Counted from the stretch's first letter, positions 1 through 8,530 are shown. The stretch is 51,472 bases of DNA from Iphinoe sp. HA4291-MV1 (GCA_019359415.1 JAHHHH010000054.1:1-51472); one strand, 5' to 3'. The notes: generated from the sequence alone by a model not told the origin. Numbers and translations: made by a program.

Positions 1-2
1 CT

Positions 3-59
3 GGGAAGGTCAGCACACAGAAAGTCTTGGAGTATATTAATGATCCGCATCACGGATGA
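3..59 (+). mobile_element. C-terminal end of an IS200/IS605-like TnpA transposase (cut by window edge)
   Basis: The frame starting at base 3 encodes GKVSTQKVLEYINDPHHG and stops with TGA at 57-59. The pattern VST..V..YI..P resembles the last helix of Y1 (HUH) TnpA transposases of the IS200/IS605 group, which cut and join single-stranded DNA at hairpin ends. A GC-rich hairpin follows 25 bases later (85-105), as expected for the right end of such an element, and a broken gene follows that. Only 18 residues are visible, so the family call rests on the tail plus the context. Confidence 0.55.
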
Positions 60-84
60 ATAAATTCATCCCGTTCGCTTATAT

Positions 85-105
85 CCCCCGACTGAAGTAC
101 GGGGG
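85..105 (+). repeat. Hairpin, probable right end of the IS200/IS605-like element
   Basis: CCCCCG (85-90) and CGGGGG (100-105) form a perfect 6-bp stem around a 9-base loop. Subterminal hairpins of this kind are the recognition structures of IS200/IS605 ends. The neighbouring coding fragment on the other strand ends a few bases further right, which places the element boundary at about 105-117. Confidence 0.55.
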
Positions 106-114
106 CTTTACGCT

Positions 115-222
115 TCACGACTCGTAATACTGCTCGTAGTAATCATGGGGTTGTGTCTCCCACCCCGCCTCCTCTAACTTTGGCTCAACATACTTACGAC
201 AGGTATTAGCTTCATTGCTCAT
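115..222 (-). pseudogene. hsdR: N-terminal fragment of type I restriction enzyme R subunit (HsdR), cut off by an IS element
   Basis: A 35-codon frame begins at ATG 222 (MSNEANTCRKYVEPKLEEAG) and continues WETQPHDYYEQYYES before a stop. This resembles the first residues of EcoEI/EcoR124-type HsdR proteins, in which E(A)xTCRxYVxPKLxxAGW is followed by a stretch ending EQ..FTDGR and then the nuclease and DEAD helicase domains. Homology ends exactly where the IS200/IS605-like right end begins, so the rest of the gene was displaced or lost. HsdR is the ATP-dependent translocase and nuclease of type I restriction. This fragment cannot be functional. The family call comes from memory of the N-terminal motif. 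Confidence 0.6.
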
Positions 223-642
223 AGTTATTTACTTCGCTGCAAAATCTTTCAACTTACAGCGCTTTTCATTTGCATAGACTACAAAGAGCGATGGTAGGAG
301 CACAGCATGCTGTACCCTTACAATCAACCTGTATTCTACCCAATTGAAAACTGCTGTAAGCGCAACTGCTGATATATTACGTCCAATCATACAGGAATCA
401 CAGGTTTACCTTTATCAAGAGATGCGATTGCCTTTGGCAGTGCGATCCAGCGCAATCGCCCTTTGGCACTGCGCTGCGCCATCGTCTTTTCTCAGTCAAA
501 TTCCATAAGTGAGAGCGTTCGTTTTTTCCCATACCATAGCAACATAAAACACTTTCTCTACCGGGATTAAACAAATCCGGCTGTTGGTCTTTCAGCTTTT
601 TGAGGTTTCACTGGCTAGTTCAAAACTTAACTCCTGAAACAA
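223..642. other. Intergenic stretch with palindromic repeats, no gene seen
   Basis: No convincing coding sequence is visible. The stretch contains the 12-bp palindrome ACAGCATGCTGT at 302-313 and, at about 420-485, a run of alternating GCGAT/GCGC palindromic pieces of the same style as the small repeats near 9.5, 13.5 and 51.2 kb. It may also contain the promoter of the broken hsdR gene. Confidence 0.5.
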
Positions 643-714
643 TGGGTGACGAGGGATTCGAACCCGCAACCAATGGATTAAGAGTCCACTGCTCTACCGT
701 TGAGCTAGTCACCC
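643..714 (-). tRNA. trnK: tRNA-Lys (anticodon CUU)
   Basis: Read on the minus strand, it folds as a cloverleaf of 72 bases. The acceptor stem GGGTGAC pairs with GTCACCC, the D arm is GCTC/GAGC, the anticodon stem is GTGGA/TCCAT with loop CTCTTAA, and the T loop is TTCGAAT. The loop places CTT at positions 34-36, which reads AAG (lysine). The T stem GCGGG/CCCTC has one C-U mismatch, the discriminator base is A, and the 3' CCA is not encoded. The mismatch is slightly unusual for a housekeeping tRNA, and the usual cyanobacterial tRNA-Lys has UUU, so this may be an accessory lysine tRNA. Confidence 0.88.
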
Positions 715-770
715 GAAAAATTATGCTATCAAATTTATCATGCAATTGCAACCTCCATTGGAGACAAAAA

Positions 771-1409
771 CTACTTAAACAGAGAATGAGCAAGCAGAGC
801 TGCCTGAGTGCGATCGCGCAAGTTTAAGCGACTGAGAATATTACTCACATAATTCTTAACAGTGTTCTCTGAGAGAAAAAGCGATTGGGCAATCTCACGG
901 TTATTGGCTCCAGAAGCCATTAAACGCAACACTTCCAATTCTCTGGGTGTGAGTTGCGCCAATTCTGGAGGTTGTTCAACAGACGAAGTTGGCTGTGCGA
1001 CGGGCATGAGCGCTTTTTCAAACAACCCCGGACCGAGTTGAGTATGTCCCTTGTAGACGGCTCGAATAGCTAGCGCCAGTTCATCTGGCTCAGTGTCCTT
1101 GAGTAAATAGCCCTTAGCACCTAGCCGCATGGCTTGCGAGACGTACTCATCATCATCGAAAGTCGTCAACACCAGCACTTTAGTATCGGGATAGTTTTGA
1201 GCGATCGCACCAGTGGCAGCAACTCCATCCATCACGGGCATCCGGATATCCATTAGCACAACATCGGGCTTCAGCGTGGGGATCTCTTCGAGTGCCCGTT
1301 GCCCATTTTCCGCCTCACCAATAACTTGCATATCGCAATTGGACTCTAGCAGACTCTTAAGTCCTTGACGGATGATAAGTTGATCATCGACTAACAAGAT
1401 CCGAATCAT
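771..1409 (-). CDS. NarL/FixJ-family response regulator
   Basis: The 212-residue protein has the two-domain plan of NarL regulators. The receiver domain (about 1-120) has acidic pocket D8/D9, phospho-acceptor D54 in VVLMD, T82/T83 and K104 in YLLKD. A LuxR-type helix-turn-helix follows at about 148-205 (LTPRELEVLRLMASG, NREIAQSLFLSENTVKNYVS). It lies 12 bases downstream of the histidine kinase on the same strand, so the two form a kinase-regulator operon. The divergent RND efflux genes next door are the likeliest target, because such pairs often control a neighbouring exporter, but no operator was identified. Confidence 0.93.
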   Translation of the reverse strand: MIRILLVDDQLIIRQGLKSLLESNCDMQVIGEAENGQRALEEIPTLKPDVVLMDIRMPVMDGVAATGAIAQNYPDTKVLVLTTFDDDEYVSQAMRLGAKGYLLKDTEPDELALAIRAVYKGHTQLGPGLFEKALMPVAQPTSSVEQPPELAQLTPRELEVLRLMASGANNREIAQSLFLSENTVKNYVSNILSRLNLRDRTQAALLAHSLFK

Positions 1410-1421
1410 ATTAATAATAAG

Positions 1422-2624
1422 TTATATTAACAAGTTTGATAGTGGAAAAGAAACACAGATCCGGCAACCTTTTGCTGGTTGACTGTTCAGATGAAACTGA
1501 CCACCCAACGCCAGTGCGCGTTCTCGCATCCCTTGCAGTCCAAACCCGGTTGTATTTTGAGTTGGGTTAAACCCTTTACCATTGTCCTCAATGGAAAGAT
1601 GAAGCATCCCAGTCTGCTGTTGTAGCTGAACGCTCACAGCTTTTGCTTGAGAATGTTTGTAGATATTCGTCAGCGATTCTTGCACAATCCGGTAAACAGT
1701 TGTGTTGACTTCTGTGGATAAGGATAATGGTAAGTAAATTTTGCTAGACAGTTCAATCCCTGTGGTGTGCTGAAAGTCCTTCAGCAGCTTTTCAATGACT
1801 GATTCAAGTGATTGCCCGTGCAGCGGGTTTGAGCGCAAGACTGAAACTGATCGCCGGATTTCCAGCAACGCCTCAGCCCCTAGTTGCTTTGCTTGTTTCA
1901 CAAAGGTCAGTGCCTTGTCGTCATTCGATTGCCAGAACAGCAGAGCGTTATTCATTTGAATGGTTTGGGCGGCTAGGGTGTGTCCGAGTCCATCGTGAAT
2001 TTCGCGAGCAATGCGGTTACGTTCCTGCAAAGTTGCTTGGTCTTCAATTCGCAGTGCATACTGTCGCAGTTGCTCATGGGTCATTTCTAGTTCCTGATGA
2101 ACGATTTCCAACTGCTCTCGACTTTGCCGTTCTGCAAGCAGGGCGTTAATCAACAGTAAAGCAAATACCAGTGTCAAGCTAAACAACAACACAGAACTCA
2201 ATCGCCAATCCCATACAGCGACTTTAAACTTCTCAGGGATGATGGGTTTTGACAAAAGAAGTGTTCCATAGCACAGGAAAGCTAAGCTCAACACAACCAA
2301 CTGTCCCTTTCGCCGAAATACCAAGCAACTCCGCATCACCAGCACCAGACACAGTAAGAAAACGGAGCGAGTGGATAAGCCTGCTTGAGTCGCTGCCAGC
2401 AAAATTAAGCCGAATTCTAGAGCAGTGTAAAACAATTTTACTCCCAACTTTTGAGTTGGCAGTCTTAAGCCCATCAAACCGAAAGCAGCAATCATGAGAA
2501 CTCGCAGCAGTAACTGCCAGGACAACTGGAACGGCAACATAACTTCCATAAACACTGCTGTGGCTAACAACAGCCACTCCAGATAAAGCAATAGACGAAA
2601 CGATTGGTAGGACGGGCGAAGCAT
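1422..2624 (-). CDS. Sensor histidine kinase, HisKA_3 (NarX/DesK-like) type
   Basis: A 400-residue membrane kinase. The first 160 residues hold several hydrophobic segments with only short loops, so the signal is probably sensed within the membrane rather than by a large external domain. A coiled region (about 165-200) leads to the dimerisation/phosphorylation motif REIHDGLGH with H210. The ATPase domain shows the N box QESLTNIYKH (N320), the G1 box EDNGKGF (D347) and GFGLQGM (360-366). HisKA_3 kinases pair with NarL-type regulators, and the cognate gene follows directly. The divergent gene is an efflux membrane fusion protein. Confidence 0.92.
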   Translation of the reverse strand: MLRPSYQSFRLLLYLEWLLLATAVFMEVMLPFQLSWQLLLRVLMIAAFGLMGLRLPTQKLGVKLFYTALEFGLILLAATQAGLSTRSVFLLCLVLVMRSCLVFRRKGQLVVLSLAFLCYGTLLLSKPIIPEKFKVAVWDWRLSSVLLFSLTLVFALLLINALLAERQSREQLEIVHQELEMTHEQLRQYALRIEDQATLQERNRIAREIHDGLGHTLAAQTIQMNNALLFWQSNDDKALTFVKQAKQLGAEALLEIRRSVSVLRSNPLHGQSLESVIEKLLKDFQHTTGIELSSKIYLPLSLSTEVNTTVYRIVQESLTNIYKHSQAKAVSVQLQQQTGMLHLSIEDNGKGFNPTQNTTGFGLQGMRERALALGGQFHLNSQPAKGCRICVSFPLSNLLI

Positions 2625-2930
2625 AGGACTGTCTGAAACGAACGGTCAAAGCAACAACACTGGCGACATTATCCTGATTTTAGAAGGGGTAGAGTGTTGC
2701 AAATCTTTTCTTCCTTTTGTTTAACGAATCTGTCATTAGTATTGATAGAGTTTTTCCTACTGATTTGCTCTGTGTAGACTAGGAAAAAAGTCATACCAAT
2801 TTTAGTAATTTCTGACTGAGTAGTTTAGGAATCTTGCTTCATGTAAACATTCGTGTCAATTTCTAAAATTAACATAGTGAATGCGGAGATTTCACCATCA
2901 ACCATAAACTAAAACCAATTGGAGGCTCTT
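2625..2930. promoter_or_regulatory. Divergent promoter region between the two-component system and the RND operon
   Basis: About 300 bases separate the start of the histidine kinase (minus) from the start of the membrane fusion protein (plus). Promoters for both directions must lie here. The stretch is AT-rich. Its only clear signal is a strong ribosome binding site GGAGG at 2921-2925, five bases before GTG 2931. No specific operator could be identified by eye. Confidence 0.5.
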
Positions 2931-4415
2931 GTGCTCGATAACATTCCCAAGGAGAGTTCAGCGGAGAATCACGAAGAATTCAAGCAAAATCCTCCATCCA
3001 CCAAGCGGATTGGTTTCGTTTTACTCGGTCTGATGTTGTTTGCTACGCTGGGTTTTTTTGGTCTCCGTACCGTTAACAAACCCAACAGAACTGAAAGATC
3101 TCAAAGGTCGGGACGTCAAGGGCAGTCTATGATAACTCCTGTGACCGTTGCCACAGTCAGCCAAAAAACAGTTCCGGTGCAATTGCAAGCAATTGGTAAT
3201 GTTCAAGCGGAATCTACCGTATCGGTTACACCCCAGGTTGGTGGAAAAATTACCGGAGTTTTTTTCAAAAAGGGTCAGGAGGTGAAGAAAGCACAACTCC
3301 TATTTACACTGGATGACCAACCACAAATCGCTGCCATCCAACAAGCTAAGGGGACTGTGGCGAGAGACTTGGCACAGGTACAGCAAGCTAGAGCGACCTT
3401 AGCCAAAGACCAAGGGCTGGTACAGCAAGCTAGAGCGACCTTAGCCAAAGACCAAGGACTAGTGCGACAAGCGCAGGCAACTTTGGCAAAAGATGAAGCA
3501 CAAGCACAATACGCACAAGCACAGAGCAATCGTTATAGTAAGTTATACAAGCAAGGTGCTATCAGCCAGGATCAAGCTCAGCAATACTCTACCAACAGCC
3601 AAGCGAGCGCAGCAACCCTTCGCTCAGATAGAGAGGCGATCGCTAATGCTCAGGAAGTCGTGAAGGGAGATCAAGTGGCGATCGCCAATGCTCAGGAAGT
3701 TGTGAAGGGCGATCAAGCGGCGATTAAGAATGCAGAGGCAGTTGTCACTTCAGATGAAGGTGCATTAAAAAACGCTCAAGTGCAACTATCCTACACAAAA
3801 ATTTACGCACCGATTGATGGTCGTGCTGGAGATATTCTGGTGACTCAAGGCAACGTAGTTCAAACCAATAATAGCACAAATCCACTCGTCAAAATTAGCC
3901 AGATTCGACCGATTCAGGTTTCCTTCTCTGTTCCAGAAACACAGCTGCTGGAGATTCAAAAGTACATGAAGGATAACAAGCTGACGGTAAATGTCACCTT
4001 CCCCAACAGCAAAACTCCTCCAATACAAGGTGTTTTAACATTTGTAAATAACACGGTCGATAACACCACCGGAACTATTCAACTTATAAGTAACTTTGAC
4101 AACGCTCAAGGGCAACTGTGGCCTGGTCAATTCGTGAACACAACATTAACACTGACAACGAAACCAAATGCAACTGTTGTTCCCTCGCAAGCAGTTCAGA
4201 ATGGACCCAATGGTCAATTTGTCTTCGTTGTCAAGCCCGACATGACGGTGGAAAATGTCCCTGTAACCGTCAGCAGCACAGTGAATGAGCTAAACGTTAT
4301 TGAGAAAGGGCTGCAACCCGGACAAAAAGTTGTGCTCGATGGTCAAGCGAATCTGATTTCTGGTAACAAAATACGCATCAAGCCTGCCATAAAATCAGCA
4401 GGAGGCGCTTCATGA
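2931..4415 (+). CDS. RND efflux periplasmic adaptor (membrane fusion protein, HlyD/MdtA type)
   Basis: The start is GTG 2931, chosen because GGAGG sits five bases upstream; a TTG at 2919 would overlap that site. The protein (494 residues) has a cytosolic N-terminus, one membrane anchor (about 27-45), a lipoyl half-motif (VSVTPQVGGKITGVFFKKGQ), a long alpha-hairpin (about 141-291), the second lipoyl half (YTKIYAPIDGRAGDI) and beta-barrel and membrane-proximal domains. It would bridge the inner-membrane permease and an outer-membrane channel. The hairpin is built of 14-residue repeats on both arms. Its stop overlaps the permease start (ATGA), which indicates translational coupling. Confidence 0.93.
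   Translation: MLDNIPKESSAENHEEFKQNPPSTKRIGFVLLGLMLFATLGFFGLRTVNKPNRTERSQRSGRQGQSMITPVTVATVSQKTVPVQLQAIGNVQAESTVSVTPQVGGKITGVFFKKGQEVKKAQLLFTLDDQPQIAAIQQAKGTVARDLAQVQQARATLAKDQGLVQQARATLAKDQGLVRQAQATLAKDEAQAQYAQAQSNRYSKLYKQGAISQDQAQQYSTNSQASAATLRSDREAIANAQEVVKGDQVAIANAQEVVKGDQAAIKNAEAVVTSDEGALKNAQVQLSYTKIYAPIDGRAGDILVTQGNVVQTNNSTNPLVKISQIRPIQVSFSVPETQLLEIQKYMKDNKLTVNVTFPNSKTPPIQGVLTFVNNTVDNTTGTIQLISNFDNAQGQLWPGQFVNTTLTLTTKPNATVVPSQAVQNGPNGQFVFVVKPDMTVENVPVTVSSTVNELNVIEKGLQPGQKVVLDGQANLISGNKIRIKPAIKSAGGAS
3378..3461 (+). repeat. Tandem 42-bp repeat encoding 14-residue units of the descending hairpin helix
   Basis: Two adjacent 42-base units (3378-3419 and 3420-3461) are nearly identical and encode the repeating 14-mer TLAKDQGLVQQARA. 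Diverged units flank them on both sides. Forty-two bases equal two heptads of coiled coil, so duplication or loss of a unit keeps both the frame and the helix register. Confidence 0.9.
3636..3719 (+). repeat. Tandem 42-bp repeat encoding 14-residue units of the ascending hairpin helix
   Basis: Two 42-base units (3636-3677 and 3678-3719) encode IANAQEVVKGDQ(V/A)A twice. They have the same length as the repeat in the opposite arm of the hairpin but an unrelated sequence. Each unit begins with a HIP1 octamer GCGATCGC. Confidence 0.9.
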
Positions 4416-7400
4416 ATCTATCAGAACTATTTATTCGTCGTCCCATCATGACGACTTTGGTCATGGTGGGTATCCTCATCTTCGGTCTCATGAGCTATCG
4501 CTTGCTGCCGATCAGCGATTTGCCCAACGTCGATTATCCCACAATTCAGGTATCGGCGACACGACCAGGGGCTAGTCCTGAAACAATGGCATCATCTGTT
4601 GCTCGTCCTTTGGAGAAGCAATTTTCTAGCATTGCCGGACTCGATTCGCTGAACTCGACGAGTACATTGGGCAGTACCCAAATTACACTCCAGTTTAACC
4701 TGAGCCGTAGTATTGATGATGCTGCTCAGGATGTGGAAGCGGCAATTTCGGCAGCGTCTGGGCAAATTCCTAACGACTTACCAAATCCTCCCTCCTACAG
4801 CAAAGTCAACCCAGCCGATCAGCCAATTCTTTACTTATACATGTACTCCCCGACTCTGCCACTTTCCAAGGTAGACAACTATGCTCAAACCTACTTAGCT
4901 CAAAAGCTGTCTACAACCAACGGCGTTGCTCAAGTACAGGTTTACGGTTCCCAAAAGTATGCTGCTCGCATTCAACTTGATCCTGAGAAATTGGCAAGTC
5001 AGCAGATTGGACTAGATCAGGTGCAAACTGCGATACAACAAGGTAACGTAAATTTGCCTACAGGCAGTCTTTCAGGCAATCATAAAAACTTTACGGTGCA
5101 AGCAAATGGTCAGTTAGAAGATGCCGCTGCATATCGATCACTCATTGTCGCCTACCGCAATGGTGCGCCAGTATACCTTGAACAACTCGGTCGAATCGTT
5201 GACAGTGTGCAAAACGACAAAGTGGCAAGCTGGTATAACGACACCCGCGCCATTATTTTGACAATTCAACGGCAACCGGGTACAAACACAGTGCAGGTTG
5301 TAGACACAATCAAGCAAGCGCTGCCGAAGTTGAAAGACCAGATTCCAAAATCAGTGGAAATCGGTATTTTCTACGATGCGTCACAGTCAATTCGAGATTC
5401 AGTGGATGATGTCAAATTTACCCTGATCCTAACCATCTGCCTGGTTATCCTAGTTATCTTCCTGTTTTTGCGGAATCTCTCAGCGACAGTGATTCCCAGT
5501 TTAGCATTGCCCGTATCGCTGATTGCGACTTTCGCAGCGATGTACTTGCTGGGCTACTCGCTGGATAACTTATCAATGATGGCGTTGACACTTTCGGTAG
5601 GTTTCGTCGTTGATGATGCGATCGTCATGCTGGAAAATATTGTTCGTCATATGGAGATGGGTGAACGTTCTTTAGAAGCCGCCTTAAATGGTTCTAGAGA
5701 AATCAGTTTCACCATCTTGTCGATGACACTCTCGCTGGTGGCAGTATTCATCCCGATGCTGTTCATGGGTGGGGTGTTAGGACGACTCTTCCACGAATTT
5801 GCAGTGACGATCGCCGTTGCAATTTTGGTATCCGGGTTTGTCTCCCTGTCGCTCACCCCAATGCTATGCAGTCGCTTTCTCCGTCCACCAAATCACGAAC
5901 ATCAAAGCCGTCTGTATCAAGCCTCAGAGTATGCGTTTGATCGCTTCTTAAATCTCTACGATTGGAGTCTTAAAAAAGCTTTAAAGTACCACCGCACCAC
6001 AATGATTCTGTCTGGTGTACTTTTCATCGTCACCGTTTATCTGTTTGTGGTGGTTCCCAAAGGTTTCATTCCCAGCGAAGACACTGGAGAAATCATCGCA
6101 ACGACACAAGCAGCGCAGGATGCTTCTTTCGATAACTTGGTGCGTCACCAGCAAGATGTAGTTAATCTCATCCGCCAAGACCCGAATGTAGATGCAGTGA
6201 ATTCTAACATTGGTCCTGGTTCCAGTGCGAGCGGAAGCGGGGCAGCAGTTGCAGGTAATTCTGGTAACATGTTCATTCGCCTGAAGGAGCGGACGCAACG
6301 CAACCTCAGTGCAGAGCAAATCATCCAAGTGTTACGAACCAAGCTGGCGACTGTTCCGGGTATTCAAGTGTTCTTACAAAATCCTCCGGCTATTCCCATT
6401 GGAACACAGCAGAGCACAGGACTATATCAGCTGGCGCTCCAGAGTACCGATGTCCAAGCTCTCGAACAATACGTTCCGCAACTCGTCGCCAAAATGAAAG
6501 CGCTCCCGGAACTTCAAGATGTTAACAGCGACTTGCAAATATCACCCCAAATAAAGATTGATATTGATCGCGATAAAGCCTCAGCCCTTGGCATAACCGC
6601 CGAACAAATCGAAAATACCTTGAGAAATGCTTACGGCGCTTATCAAGTCTCAACCATCTACGCTGCGAGTGATCAGTACGAAGTCATCCTAGAACTAGAA
6701 CCGCAGTATCAGCAAGATCCCAATGCCTTGATGAAACTCTACATTAACACCAGCAGCAACTCCAGTACTGACACTAGCACCAACTCTAGTACTGACACTA
6801 CGAGTACCAGCACCAACTCTAACACGAATTCTACTAGTGGGCAGGCAGTTCCTCTCAGTACCTTTGCTACATTATCTCAGGGTGTTGGACCGCTGATGGT
6901 AAATCACTTTGGTCGGATGAATGCTGCTACGATTTCCTTTAACCTATCACCCGGAACATCACTAGGAGCAGCCACGCAAACCGTGGAAGACCTTGTTCAT
7001 CAAGTTATTCCCAATAATATCACGACAAGCTTCCAGGGAGCAGGTCAGGTGTTTCAATCTTCACTGCCGAGTTTAGGACTGTTGCTCCTCATCGCTATCT
7101 TAGTCATTTATCTTGTCCTCGGTATTCTCTACGAAGATTTTATACATCCTCTGACCATTCTTTCTGGTTTACCTTCGGCTGGATTTGGTGCTTTATTAAC
7201 GCTATTAATTTTTCATGTCGAATTGAATGTTTATTCATTCATCGGCATCATCCTCTTGGTAGGTATCGTCAAGAAAAACGGCATTATGATGGTAGACTTC
7301 GCCATTGAAGCACAGCGAAACGACGGGAAAAGCCCATTTGATGCCATCTATGAAGCGTGTCTGATTCGATTCCGTCCAATCATGATGACGACAATGGCGG

Positions 7401-7612
7401 CTCTCATGGGAACATTGCCGATCGCCCTAGGTTATGGTGCAGGTTCTGAATCTCGTCGTCCTTTGGGAATTGCCGTTGTGGGCGGTTTAGTATTTTCTCA
7501 GATATTAACGCTTTATTTAACACCAGTATTTTTTACATATATGGAAGCTTGGCGGAAACAACTCAGCCAGGTGAAGTTCCGTCGCGTTTTCTCGTTTTCA
7601 GGAGGTAAGTAA
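4412..7612 (+). CDS. RND multidrug efflux permease (HAE1/AcrB-MdtBC family), first paralogue
   Basis: At 1066 residues this is a full-length HAE1 permease. It starts with NLSELFIRRPIMTTLVM and shows two sets of six membrane helices separated by large periplasmic porter loops. Proton-relay residues are present: D401-D402 in VGFVVDDA (TM4) and K954-K955 in GIVKKNGIM (TM10). The ATG overlaps the stop of the adaptor gene by four bases. A Ser/Thr/Asn-rich stretch at about 780-813 is missing from the second permease at 9656. It exports drugs, detergents or lipids by proton antiport. The substrate cannot be predicted, and no outer-membrane channel gene is in the window. Confidence 0.95.
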   Translation: MNLSELFIRRPIMTTLVMVGILIFGLMSYRLLPISDLPNVDYPTIQVSATRPGASPETMASSVARPLEKQFSSIAGLDSLNSTSTLGSTQITLQFNLSRSIDDAAQDVEAAISAASGQIPNDLPNPPSYSKVNPADQPILYLYMYSPTLPLSKVDNYAQTYLAQKLSTTNGVAQVQVYGSQKYAARIQLDPEKLASQQIGLDQVQTAIQQGNVNLPTGSLSGNHKNFTVQANGQLEDAAAYRSLIVAYRNGAPVYLEQLGRIVDSVQNDKVASWYNDTRAIILTIQRQPGTNTVQVVDTIKQALPKLKDQIPKSVEIGIFYDASQSIRDSVDDVKFTLILTICLVILVIFLFLRNLSATVIPSLALPVSLIATFAAMYLLGYSLDNLSMMALTLSVGFVVDDAIVMLENIVRHMEMGERSLEAALNGSREISFTILSMTLSLVAVFIPMLFMGGVLGRLFHEFAVTIAVAILVSGFVSLSLTPMLCSRFLRPPNHEHQSRLYQASEYAFDRFLNLYDWSLKKALKYHRTTMILSGVLFIVTVYLFVVVPKGFIPSEDTGEIIATTQAAQDASFDNLVRHQQDVVNLIRQDPNVDAVNSNIGPGSSASGSGAAVAGNSGNMFIRLKERTQRNLSAEQIIQVLRTKLATVPGIQVFLQNPPAIPIGTQQSTGLYQLALQSTDVQALEQYVPQLVAKMKALPELQDVNSDLQISPQIKIDIDRDKASALGITAEQIENTLRNAYGAYQVSTIYAASDQYEVILELEPQYQQDPNALMKLYINTSSNSSTDTSTNSSTDTTSTSTNSNTNSTSGQAVPLSTFATLSQGVGPLMVNHFGRMNAATISFNLSPGTSLGAATQTVEDLVHQVIPNNITTSFQGAGQVFQSSLPSLGLLLLIAILVIYLVLGILYEDFIHPLTILSGLPSAGFGALLTLLIFHVELNVYSFIGIILLVGIVKKNGIMMVDFAIEAQRNDGKSPFDAIYEACLIRFRPIMMTTMAALMGTLPIALGYGAGSESRRPLGIAVVGGLVFSQILTLYLTPVFFTYMEAWRKQLSQVKFRRVFSFSGGK

Positions 7613-7685
7613 AAATAAAAACAACAAAGCAGTTAAGAAACAACTTCTCACTTTCAGTTCTTTGTTTCCATCACAGTACCAATCA

Positions 7686-8447
7686 ATGCAGTACATCAGT
7701 TTCCGAAATTCTCAAGGACTGCGCTTAGTTGGAAATTTCTTTCCGTCCGACTCCGCTGCTGTCGTTGTGATGGCTCACGGGTTTACGAGCGATAAGTCAT
7801 CGAGGGGAAGGTTCGACCGCATTGCACGAGCCTTGAATGAGTTTGGATACAACGCTCTTGCCTTTGACTTCAGGGGTTGTGGAGAAAGTGATAATGACAG
7901 TCTCACGACTGCTAAGCAGGTGGACGATCTTAGGGCTGCTATTGCATACGTAAAATCCAGAGATTTACACCAAATAGCGCTCCTAGGGCACAGTTTAGGA
8001 AGCCTGATCTGCTTACGAGCTTATTCGTCAGAAGTGACAACAATGATTCTGACAGGTGCCCTTACTGGACCAATGTATCACAAGTGGGATCAATACTATT
8101 CGCCTGAACAGCTCCGTGAGCTTGCAGAAACAGGGTTTCTCACCATAAAGCAGAACGTGGGATATCGGCAAGAAGTCATCGTGGAGTCCCAGATGCTAAA
8201 GGACTTCGCGGAGATTGATCAGCAAAAGCTACTAGGCAGTATTAAGTGTCCCGTCCTGATCATTCATGGGGACAACGACGAAGAAGAGCGGCAATTACTG
8301 GAGCGTTCACGTCAAGGGTTGCACTACCTGCCACAAAGATCTCATATTGAAGTCATTCACGGAGCGAACCACAGTTTCCTCGATCACATCACTCGTGTGA
8401 TTGATCTCATTCATGCTTGGTTAACCGAATACCTGCCCCGCTCTTAA
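7686..8447 (+). CDS. Alpha/beta-hydrolase (lysophospholipase/esterase-like)
   Basis: ATG 7686 gives 253 residues beginning MQYISFRNSQGLRL. A TTG at 7662 would add eight residues, and neither start has a clear ribosome site. The fold signature is complete: oxyanion-region MAHGFTSDKSS, FDFRGCGES, nucleophile elbow GHSLGS, Asp in IIHGDNDEE and His in GANHSF. The substrate is unknown; relatives hydrolyse acyl esters. It lies 49-73 bases behind the first RND permease on the same strand and could be co-transcribed with it, but its position between two paralogous permeases could equally mean later insertion. Confidence 0.88.
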   Translation: MQYISFRNSQGLRLVGNFFPSDSAAVVVMAHGFTSDKSSRGRFDRIARALNEFGYNALAFDFRGCGESDNDSLTTAKQVDDLRAAIAYVKSRDLHQIALLGHSLGSLICLRAYSSEVTTMILTGALTGPMYHKWDQYYSPEQLRELAETGFLTIKQNVGYRQEVIVESQMLKDFAEIDQQKLLGSIKCPVLIIHGDNDEEERQLLERSRQGLHYLPQRSHIEVIHGANHSFLDHITRVIDLIHAWLTEYLPRS

Positions 8448-8448
8448 C

Positions 8449-8526
8449 GATCCAATCCCTGAGCGAAGACTCATTCAGGTCGAAGGAAAGCCCGTTTCTG
8501 AAACAATAATCGCGGAAAGCCGTTAG
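8449..8526 (+). pseudogene. Duplicated 3' tail of the antitoxin gene
   Basis: These 78 bases match 8917-8994, the last 26 codons of the intact antitoxin gene, with only a few differences. The frame reads DPIPERRLIQVEGKPVSETI and ends in TAG at 8524. The copy lacks the 5' two thirds of the gene, so it is a remnant of a tandem duplication or recombination event. It begins two bases after the hydrolase stop. Confidence 0.85.
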
Positions 8527-8530
8527 AGTG

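Noticed and set aside
600-827. Open frame of 75 codons on the plus strand
   Set aside because: It runs straight through the tRNA-Lys gene on the other strand and has no family resemblance.
2233-2649. Open frame of 138 codons on the minus strand
   Set aside because: It overlaps the histidine kinase start in another frame and lacks any recognisable domain.
8449-8526. Attachment-site direct repeat of an integrated element
   Set aside because: The repeated 78 bases are coding sequence of the antitoxin and there is no integrase, so gene duplication explains them better.
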